Below, one piece after another: positions 6,188 through 13,205 of a stretch of 15,521 nt of DNA (its first letter is position 1; each line of letters opens with the position of its first letter). Made by a program: the position numbers and the translations under genes. The notes beneath the pieces are model-generated. The model made no database searches, was not told the DNA's origin, and was given only the letters and a program-made list of their open reading frames with translations. The DNA comes from Bergeyella zoohelcum. Its GTDB lineage: Bacteria > Bacteroidota > Bacteroidia > Flavobacteriales > Weeksellaceae. The stretch covers positions 1-15,521 of the forward strand of contig JAUNHO010000007.1 of NCBI GenBank assembly GCA_030523905.1, read 5' to 3'.

Positions 6188-7500
6188 TGAGCGGAGCGTT
6201 TCAAATAAGAGGAGGAAAAAGATTAAGTGGTGAAATACAGCCACAGGGTGCAAAAAATGAAGCGTTGCAAATTCTCTGTGCCGTGCTTCTCACCAGCGAT
6301 GAAGTCCGAATAAAAAATATCCCAGACATTCACGATGTCAATCGTTTGATAGAAATTTTAGGAGATTTAGGCGTTAAAGTCACCAAAAACGCACACGGAG
6401 ACTATACTTTCAAGGCAGACCAAATCAATTTAGACTACATCAAATCCAAGGAATTTAAGAAAGACGGGGCAAAACTTCGCGGTTCTATTATGCTTCTCGG
6501 ACCTATGTTAGCGAGATTTGGCGAGGCGTATATGCCTACCCCAGGCGGTGATAAAATAGGAAGAAGACGCTTGGACACCCATTTTCAAGGCTTCGTGGAG
6601 CTAGGGGCTACCTTTAATTTTGATGAAGAAGAGCAGTTTTATACCTTAAAAGCCAAGGAACTTCAAGGGAAATTCATTCTTTTGGAAGAAGCCTCGGTTA
6701 CAGGTACGGCAAATATTATTATGGCGGCGGTTTTGGCGAAAGGAAAAACCCGAATTTACAACGCGGCTTGCGAACCCTATTTACAGCAACTTTGCAAAAT
6801 GCTCAACCGAATGGGGGCTCAGATTTCAGGCATTGGCTCTAATCTACTCACCATCGAGGGAGTGTCTCATCTGCACGGAACAGAGCATACGATGCTACCC
6901 GATATGGTGGAAATAGGCTCTTGGATAGGACTTGCCGCTATGACGAAGTCCGAAATCACGATAAAAAATGTAGCGTGGAACCAGCTAGGTATTATCCCTG
7001 ATACTTTCAGAAAACTGGGCATTCAGCTAGAAAAAAATAATGATGACATCTATATCCCAGCACAGGAGCAATACAAGATACAAAAATTCATTGATGGTTC
7101 TATTCTCACCGTCTCCGATGCCCCTTGGCCAGGCTTCACGCCAGATTTATTGTCCATAGTTTTAGTCGTAGCAACACAGGCAAAAGGTACGGTTTTAATT
7201 CATCAAAAAATGTTTGAATCGCGTCTGTTTTTCGTGGATAAACTCATTGATATGGGGGCACAGATTATCCTTTGCGACCCACATAGGGCAACGGTAGTAG
7301 GGCTAAACCACGAGTTTCCGCTCCGTGGCACTACGATGACCTCACCAGACATCAGGGCAGGAAATGCACTACTGATAGCTGCACTTTCGGCAGAGGGGAA
7401 ATCCATCATTCATAATATAGAGCAGATAGACCGAGGCTATGAAAACATCGATGGAAGGCTGAAAGCCCTTGGTGCGGATATAGAGAGAATCCAGATATAG
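6187..7500 (+). CDS. murA: UDP-N-acetylglucosamine 1-carboxyvinyltransferase MurA (Asp-type active site)
   Basis: Transfers enolpyruvate from PEP to UDP-GlcNAc, the first committed step of peptidoglycan synthesis, in the cytoplasm. At 437 residues it has normal length. Visible family motifs are GAKNEAL (K23, N24), the mobile active-site loop PGGDKIGRRRLDTHFQG, the ASVTGTANIIMAA segment, PGFTPDL with the catalytic Asp, and DIRAGNALLIAAL with the conserved Arg near the C-terminus. In the loop, residue 122 (codon 6550-6552, GAT) is Asp where E. coli MurA has Cys115, the residue alkylated by fosfomycin. Asp at this place keeps activity and gives fosfomycin insensitivity in other bacteria such as Mycobacterium. 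It shares one base with the DUF4290 stop (TAATG) and ends before a strong bidirectional terminator. Confidence 0.96.
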   Translation: MSGAFQIRGGKRLSGEIQPQGAKNEALQILCAVLLTSDEVRIKNIPDIHDVNRLIEILGDLGVKVTKNAHGDYTFKADQINLDYIKSKEFKKDGAKLRGSIMLLGPMLARFGEAYMPTPGGDKIGRRRLDTHFQGFVELGATFNFDEEEQFYTLKAKELQGKFILLEEASVTGTANIIMAAVLAKGKTRIYNAACEPYLQQLCKMLNRMGAQISGIGSNLLTIEGVSHLHGTEHTMLPDMVEIGSWIGLAAMTKSEITIKNVAWNQLGIIPDTFRKLGIQLEKNNDDIYIPAQEQYKIQKFIDGSILTVSDAPWPGFTPDLLSIVLVVATQAKGTVLIHQKMFESRLFFVDKLIDMGAQIILCDPHRATVVGLNHEFPLRGTTMTSPDIRAGNALLIAALSAEGKSIIHNIEQIDRGYENIDGRLKALGADIERIQI

Positions 7501-7540
7501 TATTTAATTTTTCTACTTCATAATTTATTATTTTCATTGA

Positions 7541-7575
7541 AAAATCCTTTAAGATATATTGTCTTAAAGGATTTT
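7541..7575. terminator. bidirectional intrinsic terminator between murA and the HU-like gene
   Basis: A perfect 14-bp stem pairs AAAATCCTTTAAGA (7541-7554) with TCTTAAAGGATTTT (7562-7575) around a 7-base loop. It lies between two convergent genes, 40 bases after the murA stop and 25 bases from the HU-like stop. Each side is T-rich but interrupted (TTTTGTTTGTTTTT rightward). Confidence 0.82.
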
Positions 7576-7600
7576 GTTTGTTTTTAAGAAAAGAAGATTT

Positions 7601-7987
7601 TTATTTTATCTTCTCAAAAGTTGCCAATGAAAGAGCGTCTTTTATCTCTTTACTTGGGGTGAAAATCACCTTGGTGTCCTTAATATTTGCGGAAGAAATG
7701 TCTTCGGCTTTGTCTTTTCCTTCGCTGCTGAAACTTACGCGAAGACTTCCCAAATCCCCAAGGCGAACGATTTCTCCATTCACCAAATTCGTTTTAATAA
7801 CATCGGAAAGGGCATAAAGCACGGCACGAATGTCTGCACCACTCACGGTAGAGATTTTCTCAATTTGCGTGGTAAGGTCAGTAAGGTTTTTCTCTCCGCT
7901 CATATTAGGCGAAGCGTAGAATTTCTTGTTACCACCACCTGCTACACCAGGCTGACTTCTTTGGATTACTTTAAATTTAATTGGCAT
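7601..7987 (-). CDS. HU/IHF-like histone-like DNA-binding protein
   Basis: The 128-residue form starts at MPIKFKVIQRSQPG (ATG at 7987-7985). An in-frame ATG 63 bases further upstream (8050) would add residues with no family resemblance and lies at the expected transcription start, so I reject it. The pattern is that of the Bacteroidota long HU-like family (HU-DNA_bdg/TIGR01201 type): a basic N-terminal strand ending in Asn/Lys, the helical KNLTDLTTQIEKISTVSGADIRAVLYALSDVIKTNLVNGEIVRLGDLG-type core (about residues 33-80), then a beta arm with the GSLRVSFSSEG turn and VIFTPSKEIK. It likely binds and bends DNA without strong sequence preference. It is monocistronic, convergent with murA, with a promoter at 8053-8060 and a small dyad in its leader. 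Confidence 0.88.
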   Translation of the reverse strand: MPIKFKVIQRSQPGVAGGGNKKFYASPNMSGEKNLTDLTTQIEKISTVSGADIRAVLYALSDVIKTNLVNGEIVRLGDLGSLRVSFSSEGKDKAEDISSANIKDTKVIFTPSKEIKDALSLATFEKIK

Positions 7988-8010
7988 AATATTTTGATTT
8001 TTAATGTGAT

Positions 8011-8034
8011 TCCTACACTTTTTAGGCGGTAGGA
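8011..8034. other. small dyad in the 5' leader of the HU-like gene
   Basis: TCCTAC (8011-8016) and GTAGGA (8029-8034) form a perfect 6-bp inverted repeat around 12 bases. It falls between the predicted transcription start (near 8046, leftward) and the start codon at 7987, so it could be an operator or a leader hairpin. It is short enough to be chance. Confidence 0.3.
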
Positions 8035-8052
8035 TTGTCCTATAAAACATTA

Positions 8053-8060
8053 CAAAAATA
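8053..8060 (-). promoter_or_regulatory. Bacteroidota-type -7 promoter element for the HU-like gene
   Basis: On the minus strand this reads TATTTTTG, a TAnnTTTG match, with the start codon 65 bases downstream. No TTTG is seen 20 bases upstream. Confidence 0.45.
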
Positions 8061-8133
8061 GTAAATTATTGGATATAAAAAACTTTTTGTAAAGAGATAT
8101 TATTTTTTCTGTATGTTATAAGAGAATCTTTTT

Positions 8134-8280
8134 GCTGAAAGGCTAAAAAACCGATGCTCATCGGATTTTTTTTTGTGGGCATCGGTTTGGAAACTTGTGG
8201 GCATCGGATTAAAAGCGATGCTCATCGGTTTGGAAAGCGATAAGTATCGGATTGAAATCTTCTGCCGATTTATTTTAGAA
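8134..8280. repeat. 20-22 bp minisatellite, left block
   Basis: Six successive units of 20-22 bases can be laid under each other from 8155: 8155-8175, 8176-8197, 8198-8218, 8219-8240, 8241-8260 and 8261-8280. They share the core (C/T)ATCGG followed by TTTGGAAA or ATT(A/G)AAA; the last unit reads TCTGCCGATT. The short stretch 8134-8154 before them shows the same GCTGAAAGG...CCGA character and may be a decayed unit. Read on the minus strand the block is open for a 66-codon frame (8100-8300), but that frame is repetitive and AT-driven and I do not call it a gene. The block is the left edge of the 1.25-kb non-coding stretch 7988-9234. Confidence 0.7.
8151..8174 (+). terminator. terminator-like hairpin within the minisatellite
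   Basis: CCGAT (8151-8155) and ATCGG (8160-8164) pair around a GCTC tetraloop, followed by a run of nine T at 8166-8174. No gene on the plus strand ends just before it, so it may simply be a by-product of the repeat motif. Confidence 0.35.
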
Positions 8281-8314
8281 TTAATCATTATCCTCAACAA
8301 ATTTTAATGTCTTT

Positions 8315-8354
8315 GTATTACATTAATAAGCAAAGTAACCTTGCCTTCCCTTGT
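8315..8354 (+). repeat. degenerate, internally deleted copy at the left edge of the 217-bp array
   Basis: The bases from 8315 (GTATTACATTAATAAG) resemble the unit segment at 8488-8503, and the last 24 bases before 8355 match the 24 bases before 8572 at 18 positions. The piece between them in a normal unit, around 50 bases, is missing. This looks like an old, partly deleted copy of the downstream half of the unit. Confidence 0.5.
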
Positions 8355-9005
8355 GAGAAATTTTATCGCAAAGACCACAAAGATTTTTTATAAAAGTATT
8401 TCGTTTTTAAGACAAACAAAACATAAAATGTTTCGCAAAGTAATACAATCTGTTCTATTGCCTATAAACTTACAAACAAAAACCATCGTATTACTTTAAT
8501 AAACGAAGTGGCTTTGTATTTCCTTAAAATAAAACATCACATTTGTAATTAAATTCCTTGTCTCTCCTTGCGAGAAATTTTATCGCAAAGACCACAAAGA
8601 TTTTTTATAAAAGTATTTCGTTTTTAAGACAAACAAAACATAAAATGTTTCGCAAAGTAATACAATCTGTTCTATTGCCTATAAACTTACAAACAAAAAC
8701 CATCGTATTACTTTAATAAACGAAGTGGCTTTGTATTTCCTTAAAATAAAACATCACATTTGTAATTAAATTCCTTGTCTCTCCTTGCGAGAAATTTTAT
8801 CGCAAAGACCACAAAGATTTTTTATAAAAGTATTTCGTTTTTAAGACAAACAAAACATAAAATGTTTCGCAAAGTAATACAATCTGTTCTATTGCCTATA
8901 AACTTACAAACAAAAACCATCGTATTACTTTAATAAACGAAGTGGCTTTGTATATCCTTAAAATAAAATCTCAAATTGGCAATTAAAATCCTTGTCTCTC
9001 CTTGC
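8355..9005 (+). repeat. three tandem copies of a 217-bp non-coding repeat
   Basis: Units are 8355-8571, 8572-8788 and 8789-9005, each starting GAGAAATTTTATCGCAAAG. Units 1 and 2 appear identical over all 217 bases; unit 3 is identical for its first 165 bases, then differs at 8954 and in a patch near 8968-8988, and becomes identical again to the end. Each unit holds a perfect 10-bp inverted repeat, AAAGTAATAC and GTATTACTTT (8437-8446 and 8488-8497 in unit 1), nested inside TTCGTTT/AAACGAA (8400-8406 and 8501-8507). No sizeable reading frame crosses a unit and no TAnnTTTG promoter is seen. Motifs such as TTGCGAGAAA and CGCAAAGACCACAAAG resemble intergenic repeats scattered through Bacteroidota genomes (from memory). 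Confidence 0.95.
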
Positions 9006-9020
9006 GAGAAATTTTTATTA
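9006..9020 (+). repeat. truncated fourth start of the 217-bp repeat
   Basis: GAGAAATTTTTATTA begins exactly one period (217 bases) after unit 3 and matches the unit start for about 12 bases before diverging, marking the right end of the array. Confidence 0.6.
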
Positions 9021-9066
9021 TAAAAAGGATTAAATAAAATTTCCTGCTTAGAAATTTGCAAACGAG

Positions 9067-9149
9067 TGCCGTCTCGTTTTAATTCTCTGCTCATTGGTGT
9101 GGAAAATGCTAGGTATTGGTCTAGAAACTTCTGCCGATTCGTTTTGAAA
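9067..9149. repeat. 20-22 bp minisatellite, right block
   Basis: Units 9067-9087, 9088-9109, 9110-9129 and 9130-9149 have lengths 21, 22, 20 and 20. The last three align one-to-one, without gaps, to 8219-8240, 8241-8260 and 8261-8280 of the left block (GCTCAT-GGT-TGGAAA, TA-GTAT-GG, TCTGCCGATT), with roughly three bases in four identical. The 217-bp array therefore sits between two related minisatellite blocks. Confidence 0.65.
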
Positions 9150-9221
9150 AAGATACTTATTGATGAATATTTGATAAACGAAAAATTAAAATTGAATAAT
9201 GGCGTTTTAGGAAAAAAATCA

Positions 9222-9229
9222 TATCTTCG
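9222..9229 (+). promoter_or_regulatory. near-consensus -7 promoter element for the Plug gene
   Basis: TATCTTCG differs from TAnnTTTG by one base and ends 5 bases before the ATG at 9235, so a transcript from it would be leaderless or nearly so. No -33 TTTG at the right distance. Confidence 0.4.
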
Positions 9230-9234
9230 CCCTT

Positions 9235-10440
9235 ATGAAAAAGTATGTTTTTATGTTCGCTATGGCGTTCGGTTGGGCTTCGGCTCAGCAGATTGGAGGC
9301 GTTCAGCTGTTTAATCCTCAAACGAATGACGAAACCCCTGTGATTGGTTTCAACGAGCGACTGATATTAAGTTTTGATGATTTTGCCAATTCTAGCACCA
9401 TTTATCGCTATACCATCAAGCATTATGATAGAAATTGGCAAGAAGATGGGCTGTTTTATTCCGAATATGCTAATGGAATGCTCAGTGGTTTGATAGACAA
9501 TTATAAATATTCCTTCAACACACGCCAACGCTATACTCATTACGAATTGGCGTTTCCAAATGAGAAAATTCAGCCTAAAATTTCAGGAAATTATGAGTTG
9601 ATTGTCTATAAAGATAGCCCCTCTAAACCATTGTTTTCCAAACGATTTTGCGTTGTGGAGCAAGGGGCAAATTTAGCACTAAATGTCTCACGATACAGCG
9701 ATGCCCGTAACCCTGCACTCAACCAGCGTGTGGAGGTACAAGCCCTAGCTAGCGGCACCGATTTGGCTGGGAATATGAATAGCGTAACGCTCTCGCTTAT
9801 CCAAAACAACAACTGGAAAGAAGGAATTTACGAGCAAAGGGCTTCCTCTTATCTAGGGAATAAAATATTGTTTCAGCAACTAGGTTTGGCGTTTTCTGGC
9901 AATAATGAATTTTATTATTTTGACAATAAAACCCTAGAACAGCCAGTAGATATGGTAGCAAATTATGAAAATATTGATGAAATTAATAACACCTATTTAT
10001 TTCCCGTTTGGGCATATCCGCTCAATTATCAGTATCAGCCTGATGTGAATGGTGCGTACTATTTCAGAAAAAACCACCTTGGGACAGAACGAAATGCAGA
10101 TACAGAAGCCGATTATTCTTGGGTGCATTTCTATTTAGATTCCGAGAAAATAGATAAAGAGATTTATGTTTTAGGAATGTTTAATGACTACCAACCCAGC
10201 GAAGAAAACCGAATGCAATACGACGAGACGGCGAAAAAATATGTAGCGAAAATCTACCTGAAACAAGGGTTTTACAACTATATATTGGCGACACGAGATG
10301 CAAATAACCAACTGAACTACGGAGAAATCAATGGGAATTTCTGGCAAACAGAGAATCTTTATCAGGCGTTTTTGTACTATCGCCCTTTTGGTAGAAACTA
10401 CGATGGTCTCATCGGCTATGGCGAAACGAGAAGTAAATAA
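9235..10440 (+). CDS. DUF5103 protein, type IX secretion system Plug
   Basis: The 401-residue product begins with a Sec signal peptide (MKKYVFMFAMAFGWASAQ, cleavage near residue 18). The mature chain is rich in beta strands and matches the DUF5103 family as I know it: an N-terminal Ig-like part with IGGVQLFNPQTNDETPVI, FDDF, YTIKHYDRNW and YSFNTRQRYTHYELAFPNE, a second beta domain with WVHFYLDSEKIDKEIYVLGMFNDY and YLKQGFYNYI, and the terminal YYRPFGRNYDGLIGYG signature. In Flavobacterium johnsoniae this family supplies Plug, which closes the periplasmic end of the SprA translocon when PorV is absent. It should act in the periplasm at the outer membrane. The start is fixed by the signal peptide; the gene is alone, followed by a hairpin shared with accA. 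Confidence 0.85.
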   Translation: MKKYVFMFAMAFGWASAQQIGGVQLFNPQTNDETPVIGFNERLILSFDDFANSSTIYRYTIKHYDRNWQEDGLFYSEYANGMLSGLIDNYKYSFNTRQRYTHYELAFPNEKIQPKISGNYELIVYKDSPSKPLFSKRFCVVEQGANLALNVSRYSDARNPALNQRVEVQALASGTDLAGNMNSVTLSLIQNNNWKEGIYEQRASSYLGNKILFQQLGLAFSGNNEFYYFDNKTLEQPVDMVANYENIDEINNTYLFPVWAYPLNYQYQPDVNGAYYFRKNHLGTERNADTEADYSWVHFYLDSEKIDKEIYVLGMFNDYQPSEENRMQYDETAKKYVAKIYLKQGFYNYILATRDANNQLNYGEINGNFWQTENLYQAFLYYRPFGRNYDGLIGYGETRSK

Positions 10441-10488
10441 CGGAATAGCCTGTATTTGCACTTTCTGTAATATCTAAATTTTCATAAA

Positions 10489-10519
10489 AAAACCTTGAAC
10501 CGAAAAAGTTCAAGGTTTT
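10489..10519. terminator. bidirectional intrinsic terminator between the Plug gene and accA
   Basis: A perfect 12-bp stem (AAAACCTTGAAC at 10489-10500 with GTTCAAGGTTTT at 10508-10519) closes a 7-base loop. The T-run is longer (seven) on the minus strand, so it mainly serves accA, whose stop is 23 bases away, and probably also the convergent Plug gene. Confidence 0.88.
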
Positions 10520-10541
10520 ACATTATTATTAAAGGCTTTTC

Positions 10542-11498
10542 CTATCCTTTGAATTTACCCATTGCTATAAATTTATCTTGTCTATGGTCTGCTAATTCCT
10601 CTCCTTTAAATTTAGCAAAATCCTTGATATTCTGCAAGATAGACTTCTTCACATTAGCATAGACTACCTGTGGGTCATAGTGAGCACCACCAAGTGGCTC
10701 TTCTATAATACCATCTATAATTTTGTTTTTTAGCAAATCCTGTGGGGTTAGTTTTAAGGCATTCGCAGCGTCTTCCTTATGATTCCAGTTTCTCCAAAGA
10801 ATAGAGGAGCAACTCTCTGGCGAAATCACTGAATACCAAGTGTATTGCAACATATAAACCTTGTTGCCCACGCCTATACCTAACGCTCCTCCACTTGCAC
10901 CTTCCCCGATAACATAAGTGAAAATAGGCGTTTTGATGAGAGCCATTTCAAAGATATTTCTCGCAATCGCCTCACCTTGCCCTCTTTCCTCTGCATCAAG
11001 ACCTGGAAAAGCCCCTGGCGTATCTACAAAAGTGATGATTGGCATACCAAATTTTTCTGCCAACTTCATCAGTCTCAATGCCTTTCTATATCCCTCAGGG
11101 TTAGGCATTCCGAATCTCCTTTGCTGTCTTTCCTTTGTAGTTCTTCCCTTTTGAGTACCTATCAACATTACCGATTGTCCACTGATTTTTGCGATACCGC
11201 CGACCATTGCGTGGTCATCTGCAAAACCTCTATCGCCGTGAAGCTCCACAAAAGAACCCTCATCTACAATACCATTGATATAATCCAAAGTATAAGGACG
11301 ATTGGGGTGCCTAGATAGTTGTACGGTCTGCCAAGGCGTAAGATTTCCGTAGATTTCTTTCTTTTTTTCTACTATTTTATCTTCTATTTGGCTACACGCC
11401 AATTTTACATCTACTCCACTTTCCTCACCTACCAAAGAACAAGTTTGGTACTGCTCCATTAGTTCTTTTATCGGAAGTTCAAATTCTAAATATTCCAT
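10542..11498 (-). CDS. accA: acetyl-CoA carboxylase carboxyltransferase subunit alpha
   Basis: Together with AccD, AccA transfers the carboxyl group from carboxybiotin on AccB to acetyl-CoA, giving malonyl-CoA for fatty acid synthesis. The 318-residue length is normal. The first 55 residues form the helical N-terminal region, then LTPWQTVQLSRHPNRPYTLDYI and the crotonase-like core follow: ELHGDRGFADDHAMVGGIAKI, QKGRTTKERQQRRFGMPNPEGYRKALRLM, FVDTPGAFPGLDAEERGQGEAIA and the oxyanion-hole region GEGASGGALGIGVGNKVYML, with SVISPESCSSILWRN after it. The start MEYLEFELPIKELM is the usual N-terminus. gltX lies 115 bases upstream on the same strand, but a TAnnTTTG element at 11528-11535 suggests accA has its own promoter. 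Confidence 0.97.
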   Translation of the reverse strand: MEYLEFELPIKELMEQYQTCSLVGEESGVDVKLACSQIEDKIVEKKKEIYGNLTPWQTVQLSRHPNRPYTLDYINGIVDEGSFVELHGDRGFADDHAMVGGIAKISGQSVMLIGTQKGRTTKERQQRRFGMPNPEGYRKALRLMKLAEKFGMPIITFVDTPGAFPGLDAEERGQGEAIARNIFEMALIKTPIFTYVIGEGASGGALGIGVGNKVYMLQYTWYSVISPESCSSILWRNWNHKEDAANALKLTPQDLLKNKIIDGIIEEPLGGAHYDPQVVYANVKKSILQNIKDFAKFKGEELADHRQDKFIAMGKFKG

Positions 11499-11527
11499 AT
11501 TGTGTAATGACTATGGTTATAATTTTT

Positions 11528-11535
11528 CAAAAATA
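11528..11535 (-). promoter_or_regulatory. Bacteroidota-type -7 promoter element for accA
   Basis: The minus strand reads TATTTTTG here, 29 bases before the accA ATG. No good TTTG upstream. No hairpin terminator is visible for gltX in the same 115-base gap, so read-through is also possible. Confidence 0.4.
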
Positions 11536-11613
11536 GGAAATTTTATTGAAACCCTAATATTTTTATCTTATTTTTTATAAAAATCGGTCAATTTTTTATT
11601 CCCATCATCTTAA

Positions 11614-13125
11614 TTATCCTAATTTTTCACTTGCATTTTTAATTCTATTAATGCTTTCCTCTTTACCTAAAATTTCCAAAATATCTGGCACATCAGGGCC
11701 TTTCAATTCACCTACCAAAGCTAGTCTCAAAGGCATCATTACTTTGCCCATACCTAGGGATTTTCCTTCTGCAAAATCGTGTATTTTTTTCTTCAAAACA
11801 TCGGCAGTAAAATCGGTTTCAGCAAAAGAATTTGCCAACTCTGATAATAACTCCGCCGTATTTTCTCCCCAAGCCTTTTTCACGGCTTTTTCATCATAGG
11901 AAACAGGAGCTTCAAAAAAGAATTTTCCATTTTCCACTATATCTTTTACAAAAGTGGCTCTTTCTTTCATCAAAGCAATGATTTTCAATAAATTACCCTC
12001 TAAAAGTTCCGCTTTTTCAACCTCATCAAATGCTTTCAAACTTGAAAGTATAGTCTCATTCGAGAGTTTTTGCAGATACTGATGATTGAACCATTCTGCC
12101 TTTTCTTTACTGAATCTTGCCCCTGCTTTATGGACTTTATACAAATCAAACTCGGCAATCATTTCATCAAGGCTCAAAATCTCCTTATCATCAGCAGGAG
12201 ACCAGCCGAGCAATGCCAAGAAATTCACAAAAGCCTCTGGCAAATAGCCTTCCTCTCTATATCCTTTGGAAATAGCCCCTGTTTGTGGGTCTGTAAAATT
12301 GAGCGGAAATACAGGAAATCCAAATTTATCGCCATCTCTTTTGCTTAATTTCCCCTTGCCTTCTGGTTTCAAAATTAGCGAAAGATGGGCAAATTCTGGT
12401 GCCTCCCAGCCCATTGCTTCGTACAGCAAAATATGTAGCCCCATAGACGGCAACCACTCTTCCCCACGGATAACGGTGGTGATTTCCATCTCGTGGTCAT
12501 CGATGATATTAGCAAAATGATAAGTAGGCATTCCATCATTTTTCACCAAAACTTTATCGTCCAAAGTATTGGTATTTACAGAGAAATTCCCACGGATAAT
12601 ATCTTGTAGATTGAGCGTTCTATCCACAGGCATTTTGAACCTTACTACATACGGTACTCCATCTGTAATTAACTGATTAACTTCATCTTGCGAAAGCGTA
12701 AGGCTATTTCTCAGCTGTTTTCTCGTTTGATAATTATAGGCAAAAACTTCTCCTTTTTCTTCGTATTCTTTACGGATTTTGTCTAGTTCTTCCGCCGTAT
12801 CAAACGCTATATAGGCATAGTCTGTTTTCAGGATTTGCTCTGTGTATTTGTCGTAAATATGTCGGCGTTCGCTCTGTCTATATGGGGCGAATTTCCCGCC
12901 GTGTTTTGGGCTTTCATCAGGGATTATACCGCACCATTCCAAAGCCTCCATTATATAATCTTCGGCACCTTCCACATACCTAGTGGTATCAGTATCCTCT
13001 ATTCTCAAGATGAAATCTCCGCCATTTTTCTTGGCATAAAGATAGTCATAAAGGGCAGTTCTGACCCCACCTAAATGCAATGCCCCAGTGGGACTCGGAG
13101 CAAAACGAACTCTTACTTTATTCAT
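11614..13125 (-). CDS. gltX: glutamyl-tRNA synthetase
   Basis: Charges tRNA-Glu with glutamate using ATP. The 503-residue protein is a class I synthetase: RFAPSPTGALHLGG (HIGH motif as HLGG, residues 17-20), RIEDTDTTRY, the Glu-specific YRQSER and GMPTYHFANIIDDHEMEITTVIRGEEWLPS segments, and KLSKR (259-263) as the KMSKS loop. Residues from about 330 form the helical anticodon-binding domain, with EKAEWFNHQYLQ at its start. The length fits the discriminating bacterial GltX type rather than the shorter GluQ-like form. It is divergent from the cupin gene with an 80-base gap carrying one promoter for each side. Confidence 0.97.
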   Translation of the reverse strand: MNKVRVRFAPSPTGALHLGGVRTALYDYLYAKKNGGDFILRIEDTDTTRYVEGAEDYIMEALEWCGIIPDESPKHGGKFAPYRQSERRHIYDKYTEQILKTDYAYIAFDTAEELDKIRKEYEEKGEVFAYNYQTRKQLRNSLTLSQDEVNQLITDGVPYVVRFKMPVDRTLNLQDIIRGNFSVNTNTLDDKVLVKNDGMPTYHFANIIDDHEMEITTVIRGEEWLPSMGLHILLYEAMGWEAPEFAHLSLILKPEGKGKLSKRDGDKFGFPVFPLNFTDPQTGAISKGYREEGYLPEAFVNFLALLGWSPADDKEILSLDEMIAEFDLYKVHKAGARFSKEKAEWFNHQYLQKLSNETILSSLKAFDEVEKAELLEGNLLKIIALMKERATFVKDIVENGKFFFEAPVSYDEKAVKKAWGENTAELLSELANSFAETDFTADVLKKKIHDFAEGKSLGMGKVMMPLRLALVGELKGPDVPDILEILGKEESINRIKNASEKLG

Positions 13126-13145
13126 ATAGTAAAGATTTTAATCTG

Positions 13146-13153
13146 CAAATTTA
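13146..13153 (-). promoter_or_regulatory. Bacteroidota-type -7 promoter element for gltX
   Basis: TAAATTTG on the minus strand fits TAnnTTTG and lies 20 bases before the gltX ATG. It is back-to-back with the cupin promoter, so the two polymerase sites overlap. Confidence 0.5.
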
Positions 13154-13157
13154 GTTA

Positions 13158-13186
13158 TTGATTTTGAAAAAAAATAATTAATTTTG
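13158..13186 (+). promoter_or_regulatory. Bacteroidota promoter for the cupin gene
   Basis: TTG at 13158-13160, 18 bases, then TAATTTTG at 13179-13186; the ATG follows 19 bases later at 13206. Confidence 0.5.
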
Positions 13187-13205
13187 CCAAAATTTTGATA
13201 AAACA

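Noticed and set aside
7578..7817. Plus-strand frame opposite the HU-like gene
   Set aside because: Antisense shadow; the minus-strand frame has clear HU-family features.
8100..8300. 66-codon minus-strand frame over the minisatellite
   Set aside because: Its sequence is set by the 20-22 bp repeat, it has no promoter, and no family resemblance; most likely spurious.
8428..8499. A 23-codon frame (plus strand) and an overlapping 32-codon antisense frame (8486-8388), each present in all three 217-bp units
   Set aside because: Very short, no promoter or initiation signal, composition follows the AT-rich repeat; identity between units reflects DNA-level duplication, not coding constraint.
7988..8988. 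HU-like gene start at 8050 instead of 7987
   Set aside because: The extra 21 residues lack family resemblance and would place the start codon at the predicted transcription start; MPIKFKV is the expected N-terminus.
8355..9005. CRISPR array
   Set aside because: Period is 217 bases and the 'spacers' would be identical; no 24-47 base repeat with unique spacers and no cas genes.
9066..9314. 82-codon plus-strand frame across the right minisatellite into the Plug gene
   Set aside because: Overlaps the signal peptide of the Plug protein in another frame and has no domain; shadow of repeat and gene.
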